In this document: piece after piece, positions 24,626-38,072 of the stretch
Numbering within the stretch: position 1 is the stretch's first letter
How the letters are laid out: each line of letters begins with the position of its first letter
Assembly: GCF_048771995.1 (NCBI RefSeq)
Contig: NC_133063.1
Coordinates: 60,981,310 to 61,045,309 of the forward strand
Length of the DNA stretch: 64,000 nt
DNA from: Taeniopygia guttata
Lineage: Eukaryota > Chordata > Aves > Passeriformes > Estrildidae
Direction: 5' to 3'
Notes under the pieces: model-generated
What the model was told of the DNA's origin: nothing
The model's input: the letters and a program-made list of their open reading frames with translations, nothing else
Databases searched by the model: none
Made by a program: the position numbers and the translations under genes

Positions 24626-27600
24626 AAAACAGAGAGTGTAGAGGGTCACTGCAGGTCTTTTTAGAAATTAGAGAGTGAAGATAACACCAACATCATGCAC
24701 AGTTGGAAGATTATGTTAATGAAGACCAGATTCTGGACTGAGGGAAGACCTTACAGTAAATATATGCAGTGTTGTATGCAAAACCATTTTGACACCCTGC
24801 TAAAAATTATTTTCATGCTTCTCTCCTCCACTTTATGGGAGAATATATTTGCATTCAATTTATGGAATGATATTACACTGATTCTGATTAAAAAAAAAAA
24901 AAGTGAATATATTAAAACGCCATTAAATATTAAGCATTTTCCAGTCTTGCTGGGAAATAGATTCCTGGGTAATATTCTGCAAATGTTGGCATATCTTCTT
25001 TTGCTTAGTGCTTGCCCTTGAAACTAATCTGTTTGTCCCTACTTAATTGTGTAAGATCCCTTTTATTAACTATGTTCCTCATATAGTACAAATTCACTAA
25101 TATAAATATAGTGGATCTATAGACATGCTTAGCCTTTTTATAAGGAAATCATCACATATAAGAGAATAGCAGGCTAGTACAAGTCATAAGTCAAATTTTA
25201 TTTTTCCCCAGCAGAATTAAATAGCAATAGTTTACTTTCAGATAAACATACTGAATATTGTGCTGAAATAAGTGTTGAATAATAGGGAAAATAGATTTGT
25301 CACCAGCAGTTTCCTGCATTAACGAAAGTAATGTGTCTCATATTTGGTGGTCAAGTCTGCTGTGACAAGCATGGAAGTAAAAGCATAAAGAAATACCATA
25401 AGGAGATGATCTTCCAAACAGAGTCACAGAGCTGTGCCCAGCCAAAATGGCCTTTACAAACACCTCAGAAGTGACAGTTCAGTCTTGAACTTCTCAGCCA
25501 AGGCCACTTTGTGTTATGTGTTGGATTTGGAGTTTGTTTTCATCACTGCCTTTGAGAGAGGCTGAGATCCTGCAACTACTACTGAAAGTGATTCACTGTA
25601 GTGCCCCTGCTAACAACAATTTATAAAGCTAGAGGGTTTTCTCTTGAACCCTATAACTTCTGATTAAAGTGATTTTCTTTCTTATGCTGGTTAAATAATT
25701 TTCCGTCTTTGCTAGTATGTGTCTTCACTATCTCTCCTGGTGTAAAACACTATGGACAAAATATTAGAACTTCTGCACTTCTCTCTTTTGGAAGGTTATT
25801 TATACTTTCCCTTTTTTTATCATCTTCCTCTTTATCTATCAGCATTTACTTCTTGCCTGTGTTTGTTAAGCTTCTTTTCCCATGCTTATAGGCCCTCCTT
25901 GGGTCCCTCTGCATAGAAAAGCCTGTGTGAAGCACGGGGTTTAGATATACCTATTCAAAGTGAAATGATGAGAGACATGAAAGGGGAGGAAAAACTCAGG
26001 GAGCTGGAAGAGAGGAAAGAAATATTTCTCCCAAGGAAAATTCAAACCATGTATCTAACAGGCCCAGACTGTTCTAGATGACAAGCCCAGAGAAATCCTG
26101 CCTTTTTCCTAGTCAAAGCTATTTTTTTTCACAACAGTGAAACTGATTGTCACCTTATAACAAGTTTTACTTTTCTGAAAACTACTTTAATTCTGAGATT
26201 CTTGCTCAAACTGGGCCATCCTAATTTTCATGCATTGCAATGGGGAATAATGTTTTTTTCTTTAGTCAGAAAGAAAATGAATGAATGAAATAATGGAAGA
26301 ATGACTGAGGTACTGTGCTGCTTCCCAGGGACCTTGCACATCCACATCTTGGCTACACTCTTGAGTCTCTTCTCTATGAGAATACACATCTATTAAATTA
26401 AGAGAAAAGACTGACCTACAGCTAACAATAAATCACACTAAATTTTGTGCTTCAAACTGATAACAGTCTGCAGAATTTAATGTTAAAATCACTGAAATAC
26501 AGGCTTTATAAATTCATGACTGTGCTTGCTTAGGTATATTCTCAGTAATGTTGGTTGTGATTAGTGGTCTCTGGAAGATGAGTTTTGAATGGTAAAGGCT
26601 GCTTTTTATCACAGGGCAACTACTTTATCTGGCTTATGATGACAGGAAAAATCACATCTCCAAGGGATATCTCTTAAAGAAAAAATAATCTGAAGTTTAA
26701 AAGAACTTAAATCTCTACTGACAATCAAAAGAAATCTAGTCCCCTCCCCCTTTATTTTTCCACTGTGTATTTTTGGGTTGTCTGAGAACTACAGTTGTGA
26801 TTGTTATGATCTTTTCAGTCATCATGTTGCTCTGTGTAGGTTTTATGTTACATTTGATAAGACGCTGAACATTTTCTGAGAGATCAAAGTGCTTACTATA
26901 ATGAGAAAAACGTACATAACAACAGTTGTATGGCAAGGGTAAGGATTGCCTGAAGCAGTACGAATTTCTACAGATTGCTTGACAATGTAAGAATAATATA
27001 GCACTACAATCATGAGAATAATATTGCTTAATAAATCACTGATATTATGTCTTACAGTGAAACTTATCATTTTATGAATTACTAAACACATTTTCTTCTT
27101 GATTAGCTATTTCATGTTCAGAAAACCTCTTCCTTGAAACTCATTTGAAAGAAAGATCTCAATTTTATTTTAACAGTGAAGATTATTAGAGTGGCTGTGG
27201 CAGACCAGCACCAGACTTTTAGTTTGCTTAGCAATAAATTGTAGTCTCAAGCTCATACTTCTGCCCAACAGGCACAGGAAAGTTTCACTGTGCTTTGGGA
27301 AGTGCACACTGATGGTGCTGTACCTTACTGTGGTATTGAACAAGGACCTGTGAGACTCCAGTTTCATCACTGTCGTGGGTAAGGAATGAATTTCATAAGA
27401 AATGTCCAGACCACTTAAGTATCCTGAAATCTCCCAGGAACTTCACCCTCATGCTTACCACTGATTCCCTGGATGTGTGGATTTTGTGTAGTGTGGGCCT
27501 CGTAAGGAAGGATAAGAATAATTATTTCCTTAAACTTAATTTCTTATTTTCCCATTTCTTTCCTTGCTCCTTCCCATGGCATCCATAAAATCAAATGAAA

Positions 27601-29622
27601 CCTGTTTGCCTTGGTTTTTCAAGGGGAAAGGAAAGTAGGGCTAGAGTTGCCAAATCTTGTAGCCTTCACTTAGGTTTGCTCACTTCAGCTTTTGTTGTGT
27701 TTTGTCTGGGTGAGAACTGCAAAATTAGCTAGTATGGATTTATTGATATATCATGTGTTAACATTTACAGAATCTGAAATCCAAGTTCATACTCCATACA
27801 ATATTGCACAATAGATGGCAGGTTAAGCTTATGTCATGATCAGAAATCATTTCCCTTTGAAAAAACTGATGTGGAGATTTCACGGCTAGAAAAACAAAAC
27901 AACCTTTCTTCATGGCTTTATGACTCCAAATCTTCAACAAGCCTTAGAAGGAAAGGGGAGATTTCTTGTGCCTGAAGCATATTCACTCATTGCAATCTGT
28001 CTCTCTTCCTCTCTAACAATTATTTATTTGAGTGTATTTTTCTGTAATATGTTTGTTAGACTCTGAAATAGAAGATTAAAGGTTCTATCAATTCAAAAGT
28101 GACCCTGGATACCTGTCTTTACATAGCTGTTATTCACAGATATTCCTTGTCCCTTACAGTCAAAATGATTAAGCAGTACTACAGTTACACACCATCAGCT
28201 TGAAAGGAATGTTACATAGTTTATGGTATTTTAGTGTTCTCTGACACATTATTTTTAACTTCTTTCCTCCCAAAAAAACACAAACCAAACCAAGCCAAAA
28301 CCAAAACACCAGAATAAACAATGCAAACACCTACCTTTGGATGTTTTCTTAAAGTTTTTGAAGTAACTTGTTAAAGTCTGAATATAAGGCCTCACAACCC
28401 ACGAACTCCAGGGTGGGTTTTTTAAAAATTAGTTTCTTTGTTGACTGCAGCAGCAGCCACAGAGTTAAGCTCATGTCAAATGATTACATTCTTATACTAG
28501 GCCTGGCAGCAGATTTTTCTGCTGCTGTTTTCACCAAGTTTATTAATTTTTCTTCATTTTTCTGCTATTTATAACTTAAAGATTAATGATATTTATGTAG
28601 TTCTTTAGGATAAGATGGTTTTGTGAAAGATGTAATGGACTAAAATGGATAGAGATTAAAATTATAGTTTAGATTATTGCAGATTGAAATTAAACAATAG
28701 CATGTCACAGGTGACATATTCTTAGAAATGCATCAAACCTTGTTATAATGAATCAGTTGCATGTAATCATTGTCCCCATTTGTTGTAATGTGTTGTAAAA
28801 TTGCTTACACCAACATTGCAACTGCTCTTGACCAAATTGTCTTAGCTGTTACAGAAAACAGCTTCTCTGTTATTGCTTCTCTGACTTATCACATCAGGTT
28901 ATAAGTGAGGTTCTTCACTGGAATTCTGCAATTTGAAAGATTGTTCCGCACCTGATAAGGTCCATGTCTTTCCAAAGATGTAGTCTGAACACATTTGACA
29001 CAAAGAATATTCTTGCATTTATGTCCATTGAGTAGAAAAGTAATTTCCTGAAGTTTTGCAGTTTAGAGGTGGAGCACCTGACACAGGAAGATAATGCGTT
29101 TTAAGTAATCTCAGGACATCAAGGTACCGTTTTCTTGCTCCTGGCATACTGTGCTGTTAAAAATATTGCATTCTTATGTTCAGTTACTTCTTAGTCACAG
29201 CCTATCTGCAAATCTGGCTAACAAAAAATTTTGCTTAAATGGTATGGATTTGTATTGTTTGTTGTCCTTCCTTTTTTGGATTTCACTAAGCTAAGTTGTG
29301 CTGAAATGGGCCCTGCCATGCAGACATTCAGTAAGAGGGTTTTTGAAATGTCTTTGTGGCTCATTTATATAATAACAAGGGAGACATGTCCTGACCTATC
29401 AATTTCACTTTAAAAGAGCTATTCAAAACATTGTGTATTGTGCCCACAGAAAAAAACAGACAAGAATGTTTATTATTGCAACAATTTTGAGCTTGATAAA
29501 AAATTCCTAAAGTGTTCAACTGGGACCTTAAATCAAATTCTTTGTTTAACATACCTCACAACACCCTTATACCTGACAGTTCACATAATGTCTAGTCTTA
29601 AATTGCTGAACTTCTTTTTTAC

Positions 29623-29645
29623 TTTTTTTTTTTTTTTTTTTTTTT
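29623..29645 (+). repeat. Poly(T) run of 23
   Basis: Twenty-three consecutive T at 29623-29645. A second T-rich tract lies at about 29790-29815. Without a recognisable retroposed body on the 5' side of the complementary A run, I do not call a processed pseudogene. Confidence 0.9.
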
Positions 29646-30639
29646 GAGGGTTGGGATTTTTTTCCCTCATTTCTTCATTGGTAATATACTTGGTTAATAG
29701 CCAGTTGGACTCTGGCCAGGTGTCCATAACTCAGCATACTACATTCTGTGTCTTAAATACATGCTAAAACAACCCAGATTTTAAAGATTTTTTTCTTTTT
29801 CTTTTTTTTTTTTTTCCATGTAAGAGTCTGTTTATCAACACTGAATCAAGATAAGCATGCAGTAAAGAAAACTAAAAGTATTGCAGTACTTGCAAACATA
29901 TTGTAAAAGTAGAGTTCAGGTCTCCAATAACACTGGGATTATACCAGCAACATTCTGATAGCAGATTGGAATAATTATCTGATGGTTTTCTCTTGGTTTA
30001 TTTTTGATGCCTTCATGGAAGCTGGCTTCATCTGATTTTGGAGTCAGGTTCACAGTTACAACAGAGCAAAGAAATTCCAGTTTGGACTAGAAACTAAAGA
30101 GTATGTCTTTACTATAAATGTCGATATAGCTGTGCTGAGCAAGGGTGTAATAAGGTGCAATTTATAACTAGAATTGCTGTCAACAAAAATCCAGAAGAAA
30201 CAGTTATGCCAGCAGTATCAGTTAAAGTTTTTGGCCATTGAAGAAAAGGATCTACAACTGGAAAATTTTACAACCATGATGTCATCTTGCTCATGCTAGT
30301 GTCATCTGTCTGAGAACTCGATGGTTTCACTGTGGTTAAGCAGTTGGACACAGATTGTTTCTCTTAATACTTAAACTTTCAGGGTCTGCTTTAGTTTGTG
30401 GTTGTGAGTAAGGAATACAGGGTGACTGATGAGGACTCTGTCAGTTTTATCGTTGTATATCTGCATTGCTACTGAACACTTAATTTTATAGGAAAGCAGG
30501 CCAGGAAACATACTGAGTTCAGGGAAAAGGTAAGACATGAAGAAAAAGGAACAGGCAATGTTTACGTTAAAAATGCCTGTCTTGTTAACCTAGTGGAACT
30601 GATGGCGTTCATGCATTATATTGGAGTTGATCATGTAGT

Positions 30640-30745
30640 CATAATTTCAAAGACATAATTTGTCTTTGAAATTATGAAGACATGTTTATGTCTTCACAAT
30701 TATGAAGACAATTATGTCTTCATAGTTTCAAAGACATAATTTGTG
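30640..30745. repeat. Nested palindrome cluster with flanking direct repeat
   Basis: Three hairpins lie in 84 bases. The first is a perfect 16-bp arm pair, 30640-30655 with 30661-30676, around a 5-base loop. The second is a 9-bp pair, 30675-30683 with 30688-30696, around a 4-base loop. The third is a 9-bp pair, 30702-30710 with 30715-30723, around a 4-base loop. In addition 30721-30745 repeats 30640-30664 with two mismatches, so the right arm of the first hairpin (30661-30676) can also pair with 30721-30736 with one mismatch. All arms are built from the same 'tttcaaaga', 'gaagaca' and 'ataatt' pieces. The function is unknown. Confidence 0.9.
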
Positions 30746-32915
30746 CTCCAGGTTTGCCTCTGCATTATAGGGAAGTATTGTTATTGCATTGCTGTAACAT
30801 TGTACCTGAGTTGAGGCTATTGGCATAGCTAAAATAGCTGAAAGTAATGTGTCAGGCCTTAATTAAAAAGTCATAATTATTGTTTTAAGATTTATACCAA
30901 AAATGTGCCAACTGTATTCTATTCAGCAGGGGCTCAGTTCTCAAAACAATATAGATTTCAGGATAACCTTCCAAAAAATTTATGAACAAAATTGATTGAG
31001 CCTGTAATACGTGTTTGTGTTGTAAACTAAGAATACAATGCAACTAAAGTACAAAACATAGTACAACACATTCTTTCTCTACCTTCTTCACTACGTTCCT
31101 TACCAGTTAATATTTTTCCTCTTATTTAAAATAAATTATTGGCATGGGATTATTCAGTAAAACTGCCTTTTAGAAACAGCCAATTTTGGAATACTCTTGA
31201 CTAAGTCTAAACAGCAGGTGCTGCCACGCTCCTGTGTGCTCCAGCAAAGAGCCATTTTCCACTGTGTGTCTGAGATTTGAGGAGCTGTTCAGAGCTTTTT
31301 TCCCCTGGTACTGTAAGGTCCTTAAAGAGCAGAATGGTATTTTAAGCTGTCATTGGTGAGCTCTTCACACTGATGAATGGATGACTTTTTATATCGCTGT
31401 GAAGGTAACATGGAATTTGAGGTTACCTAATGTATGATGAGCTGCTCAGGGTTTCTGGCGTTGGAGGAGATCAAAGCCACATGGAAATGAGGAAGTCACA
31501 TAGTCACTAGATGTAAAACTGGCATCCAATCAATACTCTTTCCTCATTTTCTTAGTGGCCTTCCACAAGCATGTGCTCTCTTATGTATAAAATATGCATG
31601 CTGAAATCAATTAAAGTTGTTACAGTATCAGATATTGTTGAGCTTTAAAAAATATTTGCTATATTTGTGAAATCCCTACATTTTCAGTTTATCATTATCC
31701 AGCAGAAGTCTCAAATAGCAATATGCAAAATCATCTTATATTTGTCACTGGGAAGCTAGAGACTTGGTTGGGCTTTTGTGTTTGAAATGTGGAAAAGAAA
31801 AGAGAATTCAGGAGGCTAATGTCTGGAGTAGCAGGTACTTTTTGGCGTTTGCACCTGAAAACTTTATTGTCACTTAATGTGGCAGGCTGCCTACAAACTG
31901 GACAAGACAGTCCCTGCAGTTTGTTTGATGCAGAATTTCCAGAGTTTTTCTTCACCATGCTCTGTAAGACAATACTGATACCACTGAAGTCAATGTGACT
32001 TAGCAGTAAAGGACTGCACAGACAGATACTTCAGCCTGTTTTAGAGCTGAAAGCAAATGAGGCTTGTGCAGATAGTCTACCATATAATAAGCTGTTGAGT
32101 GGATTTATCAAGTTTCATGGGGACTTTCCTGTTAGTTTTTTGATTATTCCAATTTTGTAAAGATTTTACCTTATCAATGGGAAAGATTGGCAGTATTGAA
32201 AACATTTTACTTTATGTTTATGATTTTTTAAAATAAATTCAGCAAAAGCCTTGCCACTGACATCAATGGAAATGATAGTTAAACTTTTCCAAACATAGGT
32301 TTTATTTTAACTTTACACAATTTTATTCAAGGAAGTGTTTAGTATGTTCCAGAGAAGCACACTGTAGTAATCTTGACAGGACAGAAGATTTTAAGATAGG
32401 AGTAACTTAAATGAAGGCAAAACCCATTCATTTTGCCAAGTGAGCATAAATTGTTTTCTTAAATTGATGCTTTTGTATGTAGAGTCTTACAAAATGAAGT
32501 AAATTCATAGTAATTTAAGTAATTTTATAATTAAGAAGAGGCATCTAACTTCAATAGCAAACAGATATATAAAGTTTTATTTTAAAATACTGCAGATGCT
32601 GAGGTAGGCATTCTAAGTAAAATTCCAGAAAAACACCCTGAATATTTGCAGCAGCAAAAAGAAAAGAAGGTATAACCTGTAGTGGACACTGAAATTACTG
32701 CAGTTCATATCCAATTGGAAGGAAAATATACTTAATCTAACATAACTTACTAGAAATTTGTATGCTATTTTCATTCTTCTTCTGAATCTATGGCTTAACA
32801 CATTTTTTACTCCCCTATTTCTCCAATTTCACCTTTTTTGTATTTGCAGTTCAGAAAAAGCTGTCTACAGCTAGATCATATCGGTTTTGTCTTTTGCTGC
32901 CTTGCTTGCAAGTAC

Positions 32916-32943
32916 TAATATGACTATGTTGATAGTCATATTA
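32916..32943. repeat. Perfect 12-bp inverted repeat
   Basis: Arms at 32916-32927 and 32932-32943 are exact reverse complements around the 4-base loop GTTG. It is AT-rich, and no function is assigned. Confidence 0.75.
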
Positions 32944-33067
32944 AAGCAATAATAATGATTATATCTTAGAATGAAAGGTGATTTTTTTCAAAGAAGCTAA
33001 CCCTCAGTACTTGATTATTTAATAGAATAACTTTTATAATCTTTCCCTTTTATAGAATAATGATGCA

Positions 33068-33102
33068 TAGTAGTAGTAATAGCAGTAGTAGTAATAGTAG
33101 CA
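33068..33102 (+). repeat. Imperfect (TAG)n trinucleotide repeat
   Basis: Eleven or so TAG/TAA/CAG triplets run in tandem with interruptions. A simple microsatellite. Confidence 0.85.
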
Positions 33103-36100
33103 CTTTGAGAAGAAAGCCAGGCATATTTTGGTCTTTTTATCCTTAATTTGTTATGGATGCAAAATAAATTAGTTTACAGCAAAATAATTGTGATCTAAAT
33201 GAGATACTAATTTGGAGTCTTAAAAATATACTTTGTCTTTTAATTAGGTCTGTTTTCCTAACTTATATATCTATACTTTAGAAACAGGAAAGAATTTTAA
33301 ATTAAATAAAGTCTGCATCTTACTTTTCAATCACAGACTAGCTTTTGTTTGAGAAATGCAGCTAGTAAATCATCATAAGGATGAGCAGTAATGAAAAGAA
33401 TTCAGAGCATAGATGTCATAGATGTAAATTTATGAACTGTCTTAGCACTAGGCAATAATAGGCTCACAAGAAATCCCCTATATATTGCAATTTCCCCCAA
33501 GGAATCTCTCCTACAACCATCCAAAAGCTCTTTCAGGTTGGGTGGACAGAATACCATGCTAAGACTTTAATTCTCCTCTGCACTAAATCACAGTTAGACC
33601 AGACACAGAGTCTAGCAAGTTGTCACCATGTGGCAGCTGAATCAGCAATGATGGGAATGATATAGGTCAGAGGTTTAGGCACCTAGAAGGTCATAAAGTC
33701 TACTGGGGTGGGCATTTTGCACCCTAGTTCATGTGGACTTGGAGTAAAAACTAAGTCAGTGGTATTGATGTTGACATCAAGTGAAACCATGTTTGTACTG
33801 AAATGTATCCCAGCACACCCCCTACAATTTAACCTACTAGAAATGTCATGGTTTATTGCCCCACCTGTTGGATTCAACTACTGCCTTCGTGATGATGGCA
33901 TTTGCAGATGAAGGCTGGCAGGCTGCAAAGGGATTAGGAAGCAGACACACAAACAAATACATATCCCTATCCTTTATCCTACACTTTTGCATTTAGTACT
34001 TTTCCACCAAGAACAGGAAACCAACACAAGTGGTCTGGCAAACCAGGACTTGACCTACATATCCAATGGCATTCCAGAGGCCAGAGGCTGAGTTTTGTCA
34101 CTGCTGATTAATCCCATATAATTGGAGTAGATCACAATATAACAGGGTCTTAAGATATGCTGTTGTGGCATGTATACAAAATAAGTAAATAGGGAAAATA
34201 AGACTGTAGTACTAATTTTCTGTGCTGGAAATATTCTGGTATTTTAAAGTGCACCATCTCTAACTAAAAATTGGTTGTTATAACTATGTACTCCTAAATG
34301 TATACAAATCTTTCCATATACTCTCTATAGACTTGCTTTCACATGCCAAATATGAGACTCTGTGCTTTAAAAAAGAAAACCCAAAACACAACAGAAATAT
34401 GCCTGATTTCATGCTATGTCCTTTTAAAACAGACCTAAAAATGTATGACTAGCAGCCTGAAAAACCCGGTTTTAAATAGGCATGCATGTTGAAATTCAGA
34501 AAGGACATGGTTCTTAAGTTGCCTTTTTTACTTTGGCCTTGCTGGTGCACCTGATTGGGCTAAATTCTTAACATAGGTAAGAACAGATGTAAGGCAAGAA
34601 CATATGTCAAGATGATATGAAATAACTTCTGTCAAAGAGTTAGCTGAGTGCCACTGAGACACAATAAAACCCTAGTAATTTTAATTTCTTCCCACAGGGT
34701 ATTCCTAGAATATAATATTTTGTTGGTTTTTGTGGTCTGTTTCCTTTCTCTTCTTCCTGGTAAAGTGGCATTTCCAGAACAAATAGCTTGCTTATGAATC
34801 TATTCTCAAGAATCCCTTAAATCTAACAGTAATGAAGCCTTGAACTGGCACAAGGTGTTAACTTTTCCTTATCTACAGTCTGAGTGAGGACAGTATAATA
34901 CAATGAAAATGAAAAGGGACCTGTTCATGTTTTTAAGGTATATTTTTAACACCAGTTCTGTTCAAAAGTAACCCTTTCTTTCTCTAAGGATACACCTGCA
35001 GAGATATTGCTGCAAAAATACTTGTGAAGAAGAAAAATACTGGAGAAATTATGCAACCTTTCCACTTCTGTATTGTATTTCACAAACTTCTCTAGTGCCT
35101 TGGGTAATATTCTGATAGATCTACTGGGAAAAATGGTAGTTGTACCTGGTCTCCTGCATTCTCCGCACATACGTCTGCGGTTATGTTGTACCACCAATAT
35201 GAAGTGTAGGAAGGGATATTTCCCAAAGGAATTTGTGAGAGACGATATGTTGGAGCTGGGAACAAAGGCAAAGAAAATGAAAAACCTGATCCTATTTCAA
35301 CACAATCATAAGTCTGATCAACATTGCAGATAAATTGTAACCTTTTCTGTCATAACAGAATGTACTGTATGGAGCATAATATGCCCAGGGTTTGTTTTCA
35401 CCTTGTTTTGTTTTGTTGATGTTTTATTCAGTCCAATTTGCTGATGAAGGGCATGTTAAGGGTGTTGGCTGGAGTAATAAAATGGAAGATCAGGGTCACA
35501 GTTTTCTTACATTGCTGTCTCTGTTGCAGAAATTCTCAGTTTGTCCATTGTTGACAGATCTTTAATGTGTTGCAGAACAACAAATGCATAAGTGTTTGTT
35601 AATGGGCATGACCTATACAGTTCCAATTATGAATGATAGCTCTCCACTTCATTTATGTGTATTTTAAAGTCCCCTGGATACAGATTGTTTAAAAGTAAGG
35701 ATCCATAGCAATTTATGAAAAATTTATGAAATTTTGAAAGAACCTTAGCAGGTACCATTTAAAAACTAATAATTTCTTAGCTGTCACTATTTTCTTTTCC
35801 TTTCTTTGCATCACAAAATTTTTCTTACATTGGGAATATATGCTTAATAATCAAAAATTGATGCTGTGAATTAAAGAATAAATATGTCACTGGATAAAAT
35901 AAAACAACAACAAAACCAGAAAATAAATTAGATTTGTATGATTTTAACTGTTCTTTAATCTGCCTCTGGGCAACAAAAGTGATTTGTGTCAGCCTTTATT
36001 GCATTAAACTTTAATTTTCTTCCACAAGAACAGGATTATATAAAGGAGTATTGGATTGCACTCAGCATGGATTAGCTGAGTGGTATCTTTGCTGCCAAGC

Positions 36101-36380
36101 ACCAAATGGATTTCCTTCCTTTTGTGATTTATATTTTTATTGCTGTTTTTTCCCTTCCTTCTAATTCCCATTACCCATCTGTTTGCCAGAACTGAAATAC
36201 CCTCAAGAGCAGCAGAAAGGCAGGCAGAGTTATTGGCTTATTGCATATATTTATGTTCCAAGGATTTTTACTAGCCAGCATCAGAAGAATAAGCTAGCCC
36301 TCAGCCAGAGAATCTGATTGCTAATTTATAACTAAAAAACTAAACGCTCATACATTGTAAAAGGGACATAGGGTTTTCTT

Positions 36381-36383
<3 letters not shown>

Positions 36384-36420
<37 letters not shown>

Positions 36421-36480
36421 ATATATAAATATATATATATATATAAATATACACACACACATATGTATGCGTATAGATGT
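36384..36480 (+). repeat. (AC)n / (AT)n dinucleotide microsatellite
   Basis: Eighteen perfect AC units occupy 36384-36419. They are followed by AT-rich alternating sequence (about 36420-36450), a short second AC run at about 36450-36460, and a decaying 'atgtatg' tail. The alternating purine-pyrimidine tract could adopt Z-DNA or cruciform structures and is likely length-polymorphic. Confidence 0.95.
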
Positions 36481-38047
36481 ATGCACAAGGATTTTAACTA
36501 GTCTTGATACAAATTTTCAAATTTTATCTAATGGAGATAGATCATCAAGGGTTTTTTGAACATATAAAATTATTAACAGTCAAAACAGATGCTGGCAGTG
36601 CGAATGGAGGAGGAAAAAGATTCACTCAGTACAGACTCAGGGAACATCCAAAATTTGAAGAGATAAAAAGGCAGAAAATAAAATATAGATTTTTACTTAC
36701 AATGTAATAAATTGCACTTTGTATTTTGCAGCTCATTTTATAAATGATTAATTAATTTTTCAGTCTTGGCATTTTAACCAGTAAGAAGATGCCTAGAGGT
36801 ATGTTAGACAGGTATTTAAGAAAAATATATTTAAACTATTAAATTACAGAGGATGGGTTGGGTTTGCAGGCAGTAAAGGACTGCCCACAAATAGCTAGCA
36901 GTACTTTCTTGGACAGATTCAGCCACACCTAAGACATTTCAAATTCAATAAAAAATTAAACACTATACCAAAGCATACAAAATTTGTTGTTAAAAAGTAT
37001 AAGTGAAAAGTCTGATTCCTCACTACAGGGTTGAAGAAGGAGCTGAAGTAGACCCTGCTGTCATTACTCAACCCGAATAATTAATAATAAATTCCAGAGC
37101 ACATTTTCTATGCATCTGTTATAAAAATACCTAGCAAGTGACAGACAGTCCAGAAGGTTTAAACTGAGGTGTGTAACTGCAGAAGCCTGAGCTACCCTTT
37201 GGTCCTGTGCTTAATGCCTTTTGTGAGAATGCACATGCATTGCACAGTCCAGAACTCAATACACAGTCAAACCTGGCCCAAACGTTTAGTTTTCTTTTGT
37301 GAGGTAACCCTGACCTTTTCTTAAATTTATGTGTAAAAGAAGCATATTAAAAATTTCAGTTGATTTCTCCCCTGGCAATAATGCCTGCTAAATCTGAGCA
37401 AAGGATACTTCCACATCATTTCATATCAGAACTGGAACCTGTCCTTATTCTTCAGATTAAACATAAGGAGTCTTTGTTCATGTCATTTAGTCAGGGACTT
37501 AGTTCATTTTCATGGTACACACACAAAAAAAGAGGGGAGGCATTATTATATTATCAAAATGAATGTTCATGGTTGTTACTTCGTGTTGAATTAAATTGCT
37601 GACCATTGTCCCACTCTTTCTTTATTTTGATAACTGTTAGATGTCTCAGAAGTGGCTTTCAACTCATTAGTAAATAGAACCTTTAAGTCATCATGCATTT
37701 TTTCAAACAGGCATTTATTGCTTTCAGACTACTGACAGAAACACTAATCTGTCAAACACTAAATCCAAAATGATATTTCCTGCTGCTTCTATCACATCAG
37801 AAAGATCTACATGGAGACTCCCTATGGTGGTTTTAAGACTTAGTGTTTGCCTGTCTGTTGTGTCTTAACCTCACTTGGAACAAAGTACCATGCAGCTGCT
37901 CACTCATTACCCCTGTGCCCCACTCCGGTAGGATTGCGAAGAAAATGAAGGAAAAAATGCTCTTGGTTTGAGATAAGAACAACTTGATGACTGAAATAAA
38001 GTAAAATAATATGGTATTATACCAAGAGCAGCAATAACAATAATAGT

Positions 38048-38072
38048 AACAACAACAACAACAACAACAACA
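38048..38072 (+). repeat. (AAC)n trinucleotide repeat
   Basis: Eight perfect AAC units, preceded by degenerate AAT/AAC/AGT triplets from about 38030. The minus-strand open frame across it (37833-38150) carries a Cys/Tyr homopolymer-like run caused by this repeat. Confidence 0.9.

Noticed and set aside
29438..29647. Possible processed pseudogene tail from poly(T) run
   Set aside because: No gene-like body is recognisable on the side where the retroposed sequence would lie, and no flanking duplication was found.
31731..31958. Minus-strand open frame with a CPVC motif, suggestive of a RING or zinc finger
   Set aside because: Only one Cys pair in a plausible spacing and no further metal ligands in order. 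The opposite strand is also open.
36504..36707. 67-codon open frame with a Gly-Gly-Gly-Lys stretch
   Set aside because: No ATP-binding or other motif in context, and it starts just after a microsatellite. Regarded as chance.
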